DNA of 64,000 bases from Pristionchus mayeri (taxonomy: Eukaryota; Nematoda; Chromadorea; Rhabditida; Neodiplogasteridae), in assembly GCA_036245805.1 (NCBI GenBank), contig BTRK01000005.1:15538984-15602983 (forward strand), given 5' to 3'. Under the pieces are notes generated by a model, which saw nothing but the letters and a program-made list of their open reading frames with translations, ran no database searches and was not told the origin of the DNA. The translations under genes were made by a program, and so were the position numbers. Below, in pieces: positions 45,230 through 57,192 of the stretch (within the stretch, counting starts at the first letter, position 1; the number at the start of each line of letters is the position of its first letter).

Positions 45230-46770
45230 CTATTGGAAAATATATTTCCGAAAATCAAATTCTAGAGTTATCAATCTCTTCTTGAAGACAGGGATGCTGG
45301 GGGATGACAATACATGGGTGGGGAGAGCGTTTAAAATCCTAGCAACTCTACGAGAAAAACAATGATATCGAGGTGTGGATCTGGTTTTCTCAATATAGAT
45401 TCCAAAGTTGTTGGTCCTTTCTCTTAGGGGAGCAAACAGGAAAAATTTACTTCTATCGAGTATGGTGTCTCCATACATGATCCTACGGGCCAGGACTAGA
45501 TCATAAGTGACTCTCCTCTCAAAAAGCGCTTGAAGACCGAGGAAGGACAGACGTTGAGAGTAGGAGGGAAGACCAAGAGGATATGATGGAGATGGAAAGC
45601 ATCTATAGTATAGAATACGAGTGAATTTCTCTTGTATTTTCTCAAGCTTCTGACTCTGTTTCTTGATATGAGGGTTCCAGAAGGGGCAAGCGAATTCAAT
45701 GTGAGGGAGAACATATGTTTTAAAGCATTTGATAAGGATAGTGGGATCATTAACGGATACAGCACGAAGCATAATATGCATGACAGTGGTGGCTTTTTTT
45801 ACACGATCATCAATACTGGCAGAGTTATTTAGGGTGGGCAGTACTTGGACGCCGAGATCGCGTTGTTGAGGGACTTGCTCGAGGATAACATTATTAATGA
45901 GATAATGAGGAGCAAGAGAAGAACCTATGTGGAGATGTGTGCATTTAGATTCGGAGAGAGATAATTGATTGGATACAGTCCATGAATAAATAGCATCTAG
46001 GGCATACTGTAATTGGGCAGTGCGAGAGGCTTTATTTTTACTGGAATAGGAAACATAAATCTTAATGTCATCTGGATATGCTTTCACAAACACATCGGGG
46101 AAGGGAGCAATGACATATGTAATATCAGATATATAAAGAGAGAATAGAATAGGCCCTAGTACAGATCCTTGTGGTACGCCGGAGAGAACAGGGAAGGACT
46201 TAGATACGGTAGTACCTAACCTTACGGAGAAGTGCCTATCCGTTACAAAATCAGAGATCCAATTTAGAAGGTTACCATTAATACCATAATGCAAGCATTT
46301 AGAGATAAGCTTGGGAAAGGGGACGGTGTCAAATGCACGAGAGAAGTCGAGGTAAATAACATCAGTTTGCTCTTTACGGGAATGAGCGAAGGTCCAGTCA
46401 TTTTCACAGTCTACGAGGTTGGTAAGAACAGAGGCACCGGATCGAAAACCATGTTGGTAATTAGGAATGATATTGGAGCGGTAAAGGTAAGGGGCAAGCT
46501 TATGCTTGGCAAGGCGTTCCATTGTTTTAGAGGCGGGAGACAGTATGGAGATAGGGCGATAAGAGTCGGGTACTTGGGGATTCTTGTTTGGTTTGGGGAT
46601 TGGGGTAATGAGTGAGAATTTCCATAGTATTCGTTCGTGATGTCTGCAGAGATAAGAAAGCGAGGTGTGAAAAGAGGGAGCTGAATAACATCCAAACTAT
46701 GTTCTGGGTTGTATCGATGGATAGAAGGATGTAGAGGGCAATGTTAACAAGGGTGAATCGCAAACGAATT
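45230..46770 (-). mobile_element. 5'-truncated non-LTR retrotransposon (CR1/jockey-like reverse transcriptase)
   Basis: A long frame from about 46612 to 45230 encodes a reverse transcriptase: ITPIPKPNKNPQVPDSYRPI, QHGFRSGASVLTNL, DVIYLDFSRAFDTVP, LSGVPQGSVLGPILFSLYIS, and the finger/thumb region to the C-terminus ..FDFRKYIFQ. The catalytic FADD/YADD box reads YPDD, so the first Asp-flanking Ala has changed to Pro. Upstream the frame shifts (SSLFSHLAFLSLQTS lies in another frame) and no endonuclease domain is intact. It is a dead, 5'-truncated copy. Confidence 0.85.
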
Positions 46771-47893
46771 TAATTTGGGGATAATAAATAAAGTGACGTC
46801 TCCACTGCTCGTAGTTGCGAGAGGGTTGGAGAGGAATTTGCAATTTAGAATTCGAAATAAATTGCATTAGGGCTTAAGTCAATCATAAATCTGATATTAA
46901 TACAAAGCTTGCGGTAGAAGTGGGGAAGAATAAATGCGGAATGTTCACTTGCATGTGAGATGCACGCAGAAATAAGATTTTAGTGCGTTTGGATGCAGGT
47001 GATCGAGAGAAGGAGGCATGAATGACGGGTGCGAGAATAAATAAGTGTGATAAGAGGAATGTGAAGGACCCCTCGGTCGGTTTGATGCAAAATGAAGGGG
47101 AACATGAAGATAAGTACCCTTGAAATCCCCTTTTCTCATGTAATAAAATTTTTCCGTGCCTGTTCTTGTTTGACTCGTCGTCAACCGGCCTCATGTTGCT
47201 ACGTCTATTACACATATTTCAATCTGATTAGAATACGATATCATCTAAAAAAACATCGATGAACAAGATAACCGAAGCTACAATTTTATTAATCCACATG
47301 GATGAGCTTTGCTGAACACCTCGATTACAGCACCTTTTATCACTCTAATTCATAATTTCGGACATTCGCTAAATAATGTTCCATTTCTTCCCTTACATGG
47401 ATCTATCCTACTGTTATGCAACTTTCCATGAGTCAGAGATCAGGGACGGATCCTGTGTCGATCAATGGCGATAAGCCTCTCGAAAACGTGCCTTTGGCAA
47501 CGATTGGGTTCTCATAAGTTTGTTAGTGTTAGCGATAGCTACGTTTTACAGGGGATTAGTCGTCAATCGTTCATCGATCAAGCGAGTGTCTTGTTATCTT
47601 GCAGTCTCTTTGCCTCTTCATTCTTGATATTATTCCCTCGGTTCTCCCTTCCCTTATTGCTGATGTAGGATAGTGGTTCCAAGCCATAAGATAATTTTTA
47701 TTGGTAGATAAAATAAATGAAAAATCAATTTGAAATATATTTTTCATATATGAGTACGAAGATAAATTATTTTCAGAAATAAGTTATCTTGCACTGCTTA
47801 TCATCTTCCCAGGGAAGCGAGAAGAGGCTGTAGTTTGGAGGATGGAAGAATTTCTAAAAATCGCATTGCCTGTACAACCATTTTTCTGTAAAT
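46771..47893. other. Intergenic, possibly with further LINE debris
   Basis: Open frames on the - strand at 46883-47215 look unselected. No domain recognised. 47220-47780 is AT-rich and empty. Confidence 0.35.
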
Positions 47894-50800
47894 CTATACC
47901 GAATTTTGAGAAGGCGTGAAGAGTCCGCCTCCAATGAACGCGTAGACAAACTAAAAAAAATGTGTCATCAAAATCAGTTGAACAGACTGCTGTTTCCATG
48001 TGAAATGACTGCCTATCTTTACTTACGAGATACGCGATGTAGAGAAGGTAGAAGACTCCGACAATGGCAACGATGGGAATTGAAATGGCTGTGAAGCCGA
48101 AGTTGTCCTGCACGTACGAATAGGCGAAGAAGAGATTGATGGCGACGACTCCCAGCGAGCAGATGATCGAGAAGATCTTGAGGGCACTGCAATGAAGCAC
48201 TTCCATAGAAGACGGAAAGGTCGAATAATTATACAATTTCTCTAATGCCGTTTCGATGTTTTTTAAATATGGGTTAAAGAAGTTGTAGAACAGCCTTCCA
48301 TTTCGATTTGCGAAGAAAACGTGCCTTCCAAACTTTTAAACTGACATCACCATTATGTATCCTCACTACTTTTGGCTCGCATTCCATGGTTTATATGGGT
48401 AAAATTCAGTTGGAGAACAGCCTTCTCATTCCACTATTGAAAACATGGGAGGGATTCTATGGTCCGAAATAAGACTAAAAGAATGTCATCCCTTCATGTA
48501 CAGAGCTTCCAGGACGTCTTTCTGGAGGAGTGTGACTCACAGACTGGCTCTGAAACAGCCCATTATTCGACGATCGGAGATGAATGTGAGGACAGGCAGG
48601 AGAGCGAAGGGCAGTTGGAGCATCATCACGCAGTTCAAGAGATCGTTCAGTCCAGACAGCGATTCGATACCCTGAGATGATGATAGTGAGTCAAGGCTAC
48701 GGTATGAGTACAGTACGTCAGCGAAAATTGTCACGACAAGAGTGGGGGCGATGGCTAGAGAGCTGCAAGTGCGGAGTATCACTTTATATTGAAGAGCGAG
48801 CGCACCGGGTGATGAGGATTCGCTCCCATCGCGGCAACGAAATCTGCAGGAATCCCTCCATCGCGAACTGACCCGCGTATGTTCCTGAATCATCATCGTA
48901 GGCATAGATGGATGAATGCAATGCGTGACTGACCAGTCATGGTGGAAGCCTGACCAGATGCGAGGATTCCGACAGCCCAAATATATAGAGAAGCAGCGCC
49001 GAACGTGCAACTGAACTCAATCTCGTATTCCTCATTTTTTCCATGACTGACGGCAAAACTAATACTATTGTTTTTATATTTTTCGTATACCTGACAATTT
49101 TCAGAATCTACTCTTATTATTCAATCAATCAATCAATTTATCTTGTCAGGCGATAACGCTCAGAAGAGTATGGGTCGGTATTCTTCAAAGGTTGCACTCC
49201 ACCAGTGGGGGCCAATAGCTCGGTTGAGGTCGTCTCTCCATCTAGTGCGGGGCTTTCCGGGGGGACGGCTTCTGTTGTAAGGAGTCCAGACGGTTGTTGC
49301 GCGGCTCCACTGCTCCATTCCCATTCTTCTGACCTTGAGGGCCCAGCGCGCTTTCCTTTTCAATCCTTCCTCAATCCAATCCCGCAACTTCGTTATTCCA
49401 CGCACGCGCTCATTCCTCCAGCGGTCTCGCATTGTTACTCCCAGCATCTTTCGTTCCATCTTTCTTTGAGTAACAGCCAGTCTCTCTTTCTCGCTCGCCC
49501 GCAGCGCCCATACTTCACTTCCGTAGAGCACCGTTGACGTTACGCAGCTCTCGAAGAGTCTCCTCCTGATCTTGATAGGTAGAAGGCGGGAGGAAAGCAA
49601 GTGCGAGAGCCTGCTCCATGCGAGCCATCCAAGTCGGATACGGTGTTCAACTTCGTCGGAATGATCAAGGGGAAGACTGATTCTCCCTCCGAGATAGGTT
49701 GCTGAACCAACGAAATCGAATTGCATGTTGTTGATGATGATGGGGGTTCGAGTAGTAGTGCAGGAAGTGAGAAGGTTGGTCTTATTTGCGTTCACTTCTA
49801 GTCCCACTCTACTGCACGCTTCCATCAACTTCTTTAGCATCCGTTCCAGTTCTGGCCGAGAATTTGCAATGAGAGCAACGTCATCAGCATACTCCAAGTG
49901 GCAAAGGTTCCTTCCGTCGATTCGAATTCCATCCGTCGATTCGAATTCCATACTCTTATTATTAGCTCGATTCAATTATATGTCATCCATTCCCTCCCCT
50001 TTCACCCCAGGAAGACGCCAGCCTCGTAGATGTCCGATTCGGCCAGATCGTCGTTGGCGGGAAAGACGTCTTTGTAGAAATCAGGCATGCCGTTGCTGGT
50101 GTTATAGCACGTGTCTCGCTGCGAAATGCTTTCTCCTGGGTAGGTTTGACGCAGCAGCGCTCGAGTTCGTCCGAATACGACCACGGTGCTCACCAGTTCG
50201 TTGTTGGTCTTGCCCGAGAAGGACTGCGCGAAGACGGACATCACGAAGACGTTGATGATGAAGGAACATAAGAGGGCAATAGCAGACTCCAAGAAGTTGT
50301 ATCTACAAAGTTCAAAGATCAATCCTCATCTGCACTTTTCCACTCCTCACTTGTTAGCCTCCGATACGCGATGTCTCTGTGTTCTGTCGATCTTGCGACT
50401 CTGTAAAAGCGGAGAATATTAGCGCTTGCTGTAGAGAAAGGGACCTTGACGAGTGCGGAGTGGAGATAGAGGTTGTGGGGCATGATTACTGCACGGAAAC
50501 CGCCTACAACCATTAGTGGGGAGAAAAGAGGGTTGGTTGGTAACGATGGGAGCAGGTTCTGTTGGGTTATAAATCGGAACCCTCGGATAAATTTTTCAAT
50601 TTGCAAACGTATTCTGAATATCTTCGAGAAAGGCCGTTTTTGGTTTTCATCCGTTTCGCTTTCATTCGATCGGTGGTGTTCGGATTGAGTACCTGCAGCA
50701 GCTGCTGCTCTCCACATCCCTCGCACCAGGGCAAGAACATGCCCTTGAAGAGCAGACCCTGGAATATTGAAGAGGAGAGGAGAAAGCTCGTCATCACTCA

Positions 50801-51905
50801 CTGCATCGGGGCTTGCCGCGAAGAACTGATAGCCGAAGGTACCCGCCATTACGGCCATTAGCAGACAGAAGAAGGCCTGTGCATGAAGTGACTATCAAAG
50901 GAGAGAGAGGGGGAAGTCACCTCGAACTTTCTCACTCCATACTTCTCAAGGAACATGAAGGAGAACGTGTCCAGAATGGTTAGCAGCACGCCCGCCCACA
51001 GCGGGATACTGCATAGGGAAAATCACGAAGACTCAGTTGGTCACACTCACAATCCGTTGGTGAGTAGGTAGATGGAGGTGGCTGTCCCGATCACTTCTTG
51101 CATGTCGCTACCGATTATTGCGATCTAGACAATGTATCGATTAATTTAAAACGGCTCATTTTAGTACCTCGACCATAATCCACAGTATGATGCGAGGTTC
51201 TCGAGGGTAGTACTCGTGGGCGATCTGAATAAACAAGGAAGTTGTAAGAATGAGAAACGAGGGTTGAGAAGTATCAGACGAAAACCGTGGAACCAATGCA
51301 TAATAGATTCATAAATTAATTTCAACTAGCTTAAGATTAAAATTCTGGAAAGCATGCTTTTGATGTTCATCCATTCGACCATCGTTGAGTTGTCGAGAGT
51401 GGTGACTTACTTGGGCGACGTCCTTGCCCGCTACGACGCCCAATCGGGCAGAGTTACGCTGAAGGACGAGACCGAGGACATGAGCGAGAAGAAGCACCCA
51501 TATCAACTGGGAGAGAAGATGATATACTATAGGTGAGATACGGTACCTTGTACTTGGCCATCACCCCAGATTGCAGATCAGATTCGATGTTGCCAGGGTC
51601 GAGATAAGCAATGGACATGAGGAATCCCGGACCCGTGAACAGCCACAACTTGTGGAAGTCGAGACATTTCTATAGACGGATTGTGATTCGAACAGCAGAA
51701 ATGGACATACATCGTCGGTCTCCGGAATATCAATGAGGTTTTTTTCCTCATTATGAACATCCTTTTCGGACGTATGGCTGAAGTCCTGCAAGGGAGAGAA
51801 CTATTTCAGGGAAGATGGGGCAGGACTGACTTCCGTCTTCGAGGCGTCCGTCCAATAGTCGTCCATGCCCTTCGAGTCTTTCTCCGAAAGTTCGTCCACT
51901 GCCAT
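47894..51905 (-). CDS. smf: NRAMP/SMF proton-coupled divalent metal transporter
   Basis: Eighteen exons from [18 protein letters not shown] (51831-51905) to ..[13 protein letters not shown] (47894-47950), 563 residues if exon 10 begins at 50510. Key motifs: TM1 [20 protein letters not shown] with the metal-binding [35 protein letters not shown]6 [16 protein letters not shown] with the MPH metal site; and the conserved [19 protein letters not shown]. NRAMPs import Mn2+/Fe2+ with H+ at plasma or endosomal membranes. Exon 10 ([13 protein letters not shown]) is preceded by CACTAATG, not AG. The only nearby AG (GTTGTAG, 50504-50506 on +) lies 7 nt inside and breaks the frame. An RTE fragment sits in the intron between 49010 and 50006. 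Confidence 0.92.
49122..49951 (-). mobile_element. RTE-type LINE 3' fragment inserted in an NRAMP intron
   Basis: Encodes the last about 270 residues of an RTE-clade reverse transcriptase: [81 protein letters not shown], and [16 protein letters not shown]. The 3' end carries an RTE-typical short tandem tail (TTGA repeated, - strand). A 12-bp target duplication ACTCTTATTATT flanks it at 49110-49121 and 49952-49963. 5'-truncated, YADD intact. Confidence 0.9.
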
Positions 51906-52498
51906 TTGGAAGGAACTCTTCGCAATTGTGGATCGGAGAAGGATGAGAGGGACCAGTCACCGGTGAGGAACCGGAGAGGGAATGATAATACTCATTGGCT
52001 TCATTGACTCGTGATAACGAGCGAATGAGACCCCTTTGCAAAGCACATGTACCTTCAATGAACACTTGCCTAGAAAGATTCCTATTATCATTTAAAGGTC
52101 TTAACAGTTCACGCTGTCCTCACTCAACCCAGTACTCAATGACTCCCCGTTTCTCATAAATTGCTTCTAAATTAATCCATTGTTGCGAAAATACAGTATC
52201 CGTGTGTGTAATTATGCTTATCAAATGCAGACGTCACAACACTGCATTTTACAATCTCTTCGTCACTCTTGTCGATGATCTCTCAAAGACTGCGTGAATT
52301 TGCGCAGAGTCCCTCTGATAAGAGACTAATATTGAGAGAATACACACTCAAACAAACACACCAGAGTGTAAGGAATCTGATGCAAGCGGTGGGGGGAGGT
52401 GAGGATTTTGCAGTTAAATTTATTGTTGCCGGCTTGAAAATGAATATTGCAAAATTCAGGAACAAGAAGAAAGCGGCGTTTACGGAGTTGCATTTTTA
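51906..52498. other. Upstream region of the NRAMP gene
   Basis: About 590 bp before the NRAMP start. No recognised promoter motif or coding exon. Confidence 0.4.
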
Positions 52499-53035
52499 CA
52501 GTGCCGCTCAATCGTCTCCCTAACGGGCGAGGCGCGACGAGTCGCCTCACGTCGCCTCAACTTTGATACGGCCTAACACACCTTGAAAATGCATATTTTT
52601 TGGTGCAATTTTTGGCTGTGGGCTTCTATCGGCAGTGCAAATCAATATGTGAATTCTGCTTTCGAAAATATTGGCTATGAGCTATGTCCTGAGGAGTCAT
52701 CATTCGAGTTTCTGTCCGCTCCCCTCCCCTCATTTCCCTACATTTCCTCATTCCAAATCTCCATCTTTCGAAGGAGCGGTGTCGTAGGGAAAAGAGGGGA
52801 GGGGAGGGGAGAGAGACTCGAATGATGACCCCTGAGGACATGGCTCAAAGTCAATATTTTCGAAAGCAGATTTCGAAGATTAATTCCCACTGATGAGAGA
52901 AGCCCACAGCCAAAAATTGCCCCAAAAATATACACTTTGAAGGTGGTTTAGTCCGCATCAAAGTTGAGGCGACGTGAGGCGACTCGCCGCGACTCGCAGC
53001 GCCTCGCCCGCTAGGGAGGCGATTGAGCGGTACTG
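52499..53035. repeat. 537-bp foldback (MITE) with TA target duplication
   Basis: Ends CAGTGCCGCTCAATCGTCTCC and GGAGGCGATTGAGCGGTACTG, flanked by TA. The arms run about 250 bp each (for example GCCTCACGTCGCCTCAACTTTGAT and its complement), with a GA-rich turn (52780-52815). Terminal CAGT.CCGC resembles the element at 25149-25449. Confidence 0.85.
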
Positions 53036-53404
53036 TAATTGCTCCGCGACATAACGCATGTTTCGACTACTAGTGAAACTTTAGTTTGCTAGTTAAACAG
53101 GACTGTGATCAACACCATATCCGAGATGTTTAGCCGCGAAACGTCGTTTACCTAGAGACAAGGAGTGTCCACATATCCGACATTATGGACGATGCGTTTA
53201 ACGATGCCTTATAGGCGAAACCCCAACTATGACGAAATATTGCATAAAGATGTCGAATTTGTAGAATTTTATAGAACTCTCAAAGGGATGGTAAAGGTAT
53301 AAGGCGTCTGAGCGATGATTTTAGAGCAAGTTATATCGAGAAAATAAATGACAATTGCATTTTATGGTGACGATGCAAGAATAGTGATTTATTTATTTGG
53401 TACA
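53036..53404. other. Intergenic
   Basis: AT-rich sequence between the foldback and the DOMON gene 3' end. Nothing recognised. Confidence 0.4.
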
Positions 53405-53472
53405 TTATCTTACAATTAAACGCAATAAATTATTTGTGCGAGATCGAGAATATGAGTAGACGGTATGACACA

Positions 53473-54886
53473 TCATTCGAAGATCATACTTCCAGCAGAT
53501 ATCAGAACGACGATCAAAATACTCAGAGATGAAGCGGATCCGGTCTGCAAAAGTTAGCATTCGGACTTGCTGAGCCTTCGTTCTCTCACTTCGCTGAATT
53601 TTGTTATTTCCGAAATGGATCGCCGCTTGTTGTGATGCTCGGAGATGCCTAGCAATTATTAATAGTAAGTTACTAAAAAGTATTACTAATAATTGCTTTC
53701 TCACCCGTCTCAGTGGTGCTTCCTTTGGCGATGAGGAAAACATGGGGCGTATTGCAATCGGTTGAGAGGAACTCCTTATTCTGCAACTTTGAGATATGCA
53801 AAGTGACTGCTGTTTTCACGTCACTGTCTAGCCATTCTGTCACTGTTGCTTAGTCGGATAAAAATCTATGAAATTGCCGTATTCTTTTCGATTCTGTTCC
53901 GTCGATTCTTTCAGCCTGCGCCTACTGCTCACCACATTTCCGAGTCCTCCGATCTTCTGCGTGAATTTGCAGTAGATGACGCCATCGACGACGCTGATCG
54001 TCGTCGTGTTGAAGAGCGAACTGCGCATCGTCTAAACGATGGCGTCGATCGGGAATCAGGTGAATACGACGACCTCCTCTCCATCGATTCTTCGATTGCT
54101 GAGCGCCGACTTCTTCTCTTCATCCTCGAAATAGTTATAGCTAGCCTGGAATTTGCTTCTATTCTTCTGTCAGGAATAAAATTCGCACCTTTACGCTCGC
54201 TTGCTTTTCGCTGGCCAAAAATGAGCACTCGGTAACGGCATCGTCGCCCTGGAACATGACCATTGCATCATGATGTAGTTCAGTTTGACCTACCATCTTG
54301 TCGTCATCTGAAAAGGCTACGGCCACCCAGTAGCTCTGCTCACTCAGCTCGTTCTCGATCGTCGCGTACAACTCCATTTCAACGGTGACGTCGTCGAGAG
54401 GACGGAAGGAGTAGGCGAGGAAGCAGGCCTGAAACGAGAGATGTTAAAACATATGTATCTCTCGGGAAAGCGACGGAAGCTTTGAGGTCGAACGAGGCGC
54501 ATTTCGCAATACGCTTACTCACATCAGCCATCGTATCGAGTCTTCGTCGGAAGTTTTCTCACGGGTTGTTAGACATACCTGATCACTCGTTCCGGGCACG
54601 CATCCATCAGGGAGGAAGCAGCCTCTGCCCTTGCCGCAAGTGGAGACGTCGAAGGGGGATACTGTTGCAACTGCTGCAATATTGCACACTATTTTTAGAG
54701 GAAATGGAAAAATTCCATGCCTTCCGAAACTGTAGATGAATGGAGTGCGGAAGACAGTGGCTGAATGAGAGACCTCAGAGAGAAGGCGGATGCTGCCTGT
54801 AAGTGATTGTAATCGTGCGGGAAGACTGCAAGAGAAGGACCAACCGAGAGATGAAAATAGAGAGTGAAGAGGGAGAGAAACTGCAT
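53473..54886 (-). CDS. Secreted DOMON-domain protein, possibly membrane-anchored at the C-terminus
   Basis: Exons 54841-54886, 54579-54673, 54294-54428, 54195-54248, 54068-54145, 53933-54031 and 53705-53780, then a last exon ending 53544. A signal peptide (MQFLSLFTLYFHLSVAVATV) leads into FDVSTCGKGRGCFLPDGC, then DOMON strands SYWVAVAFSDDDKM, GDDAVTEC, ASYNYFEDE, SVVDGVIYCKFTQKI and DCNTPHVFLIAKGS. DOMON domains bind haem or sugars. The last exon reads either TGSASSLSILIVVLISAGSM (hydrophobic tail like a GPI-anchor signal, stop at 53473) or, by strict phase, a polar tail ending at 53405. I prefer the hydrophobic tail but the phase disagrees by one base. The introns of 36 and 45 nt are very short. 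Confidence 0.8.
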
Positions 54887-55364
54887 GATAACAAGACACT
54901 CGCTTGATCGTTGAAAGATTGACGACTAACCTCTTTAATACGTAGCTATCGCTGACGACAACAAACTGATATGACCCCCGTAGTGGCTAAAGGCACGTTT
55001 TCGGGAGTCTTATCGAATCGAATGATTCACGGCGTAACTGATCACTGACACAGGGAAAAGTATCACACGTGAAAATCATATACCGTGTGTCCATGTATCG
55101 AGTGGAAATGGAACGCTTTGGAACATTGTGTAATCCTAGGAGGGAAAACAACGTTTTTCGGTTAGCGTTAGTTTGTTTTAATCGAAACAACTTACCTAGA
55201 TAGGGGTTTCCAAGAAGAAATGTAGAACAGAGAAATATCATTCGGTTTAAAAAAGGCAAATCTGCGTTATGCTATTTTCGAGCAAATCTGCGTTATGCTA
55301 TTTTCCGTAAAGTTCTAAAATGGTAGGTTCCAAAGCGTCCCATCGCCAAGTACTACGAAAAGGT
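54887..55364. other. Upstream region of the DOMON gene
   Basis: A 22-bp direct repeat, AAATCTGCGTTATGCTATTTTC, occurs twice at about 55258-55307. No coding exon seen. Confidence 0.45.
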
Positions 55365-56294
55365 TTGGGGGGAGGGGTGACGAAACCGCAACCGACAAAA
55401 CCGCAACGGATCGCCATTCGCTGGATATTTGAGCTAACATCCTGGGAGTTGTTTCATTGTTACTAGTATGTGCTACACTACATCACTCTGATTAGATCCT
55501 CTTACAAGGCGATATTGAGTTTCACTCACCATCACCGTATAGAGGTTCATGGTCAAAATTTGAGAATTTCATCGGAAAATCATGCGTAGACAAACACCAC
55601 ATACTAGGGTTGCACGGTCGAGATCGGGATCGGGATATCCGAACCATCTTCCCATCCTCTCTCACTCTCTCCCCCCAAATTCGTTTGCTCGAGCCGAACC
55701 TGCCAGTGGGCACCAAAATCCCGACATTGGACGAATTTTTCGTGCCTCTCTCCCTCCCTTCCCTTGGACTGATCGGAAGTGATAGAGCGCCCTCCAAGGT
55801 GGGGCGAGTCATGAAAAGGGAAGGGGAAAAGGAGCGCGAAAAATTCGTACTATGTCGGGATTTTCGTGCCCACTGGCGCCTTTCCCGAAATTTCGTGGGG
55901 GAAGAGGAGCGCGACCTCTCTAAAGAGCACGTGCGAGAGGGAGATGGGAAGGGGTGCCAGAGGGGACGAAATTGCCGATCCCGATTGTGCAACCCTACCA
56001 CATACCGTGACAAATCGATAATACACTGCTCATGAAGTACTGTATCCCAGGAACATTTGAACAGATTGGTTAAACTATTTGGTTTTTATCTAACCATGAT
56101 TTCCCGATAAAATTCTCAAATATTTTCCATAAACCCTATACGGTGTTGGAAAGTAAAACTCAATATCGCCTTGTTCGATGATCTAATCAGAGTGATGTAG
56201 TGTAGCACATACTAATAACAATGAAAGAACTCCCAGGATGCTAGCTCAAATATCCAGCGAACGACGATCTGTTGCGGTTTTGTCACCCCCCCCC
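55365..56294. repeat. Foldback of the G/C-run family, interrupted by a nested element
   Basis: Outer arms (55365-55606 and 56006-56294) are inverted: GGGGTGACGAAACCGCAACC..CTCTGATTAGATC against GATCTAATCAGAG..GGTTTTGTCACCCCCCCCCC. Arm sequences relate it to 28772-29323. The centre was split by a 391-bp insertion. Confidence 0.8.
55607..55997. mobile_element. 391-bp hAT-like non-autonomous element nested in a foldback
   Basis: Terminal inverted repeats TAGGGTTGCAC...GATCGGGAT and ATCCCGATTGTGCAACCCTA, with a perfect 8-bp target duplication CCACATAC at 55599-55606 and 55998-56005. Eight-base duplications are the mark of hAT transposition. The interior is also largely palindromic and has no transposase. 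Confidence 0.85.
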
Positions 56295-56368
56295 CAAAAA
56301 AAAGGCTCGATTTTTATTAGCAATATCACACGTACTCATACAATTGCCCTATCTGCGACTCCTCCCCC

Positions 56369-57192
56369 CTACCCGAGATGCGCTGCGGTTTCACACATGG
56401 TACAGTAGGTCATGTTAGTCGTGTCGAGATGGACCGTTACGAGAGGTTCTGTGAACGATTCGCTTCGATCACCGTAGTCCTTGCACGCGCATGCCCAAAC
56501 TGAGAGAAATATATATTCAAAACGAATAGAACATAATCATATCATTGTATATCTGTAGGCACTTCTTGGACAACTTGGACCTTTTCATTCCCATATTGCT
56601 TGGGATGCGTAACGATAAGATTATCTAGTCGAGGGGAAGATGGGAAACAGTAGGATCGGTCAGAAATAGTGTGTGGGTGAATTATCCAAAAAGTTCCACT
56701 ATCGGTCAATCCGGATGCGCAGGTTTGTTCGATAGTCATGACAGGTTCGACTTCGTTGTCCAGCCACATTAATTCGGAGAGCTGAAATAAATGATAATAA
56801 ATACACATTATTATATCGGAAATCGTAAAGTTAGCAATGTAAGCACACTGTTCCGTATAGTTTGAAGGAAATTTCATGACGCTCTTAAAGCAGATTGTAG
56901 TTTGATTGCTGAAATGGCTAGAAACGGGAGGGTTTATTTTCGTCAAAACAATCTCTACGTTACTCCGACTCCACCCAGCGCATCGGGCAATTGGGGAGAG
57001 TCGTTATCCTAAAATTTAAAATAACTCGTTACTAAAGGTGGAGATCAGATTATTGATTTCTAAATTACATGCTGTATCAATCAGTTTTTTGAGATGCGCT
57101 CTACTAAAATGAAAACCCATTTTACCCAGATATTGGGGCGCTTTAAATTTACGCTTTAAATTTTTGCAGGGAGAGTGTGAGCGATCTGATAA
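56369..57192 (-). pseudogene. Transthyretin-like gene remnant, related to 7.1-8.5 kb
   Basis: Clear homologues of the intact gene's exons: IAHTLPAKI then stop (about 57160-57192), DNDSPQLPDALGGVG (56964-57008), LSELMWLDNEVEPVMTIEQT (56700-56781) and a last exon ACACKDYGD..SESFTEPLVT..MTYCTMCETAAHLG (56369-56499). The second exon has an in-frame stop, the exon starting CCATTTCAG has a stop after ten codons, and the exon for the C....A...L.E.D part is absent. Skipping the damaged exon keeps the frame in the 3' half, so partial expression cannot be excluded. Confidence 0.75.

Noticed and set aside
50002..50255. Arg-rich + strand frame
   Set aside because: Antisense shadow of an NRAMP exon.
53929..54228. 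Arg/Ser-rich 99-residue frame
   Set aside because: Out-of-frame reading across three DOMON exons and their introns.
55522..56035. 140-160-codon frames on both strands
   Set aside because: Fall inside the nested hAT-like palindrome; symmetric sequence gives open frames on both strands by chance.
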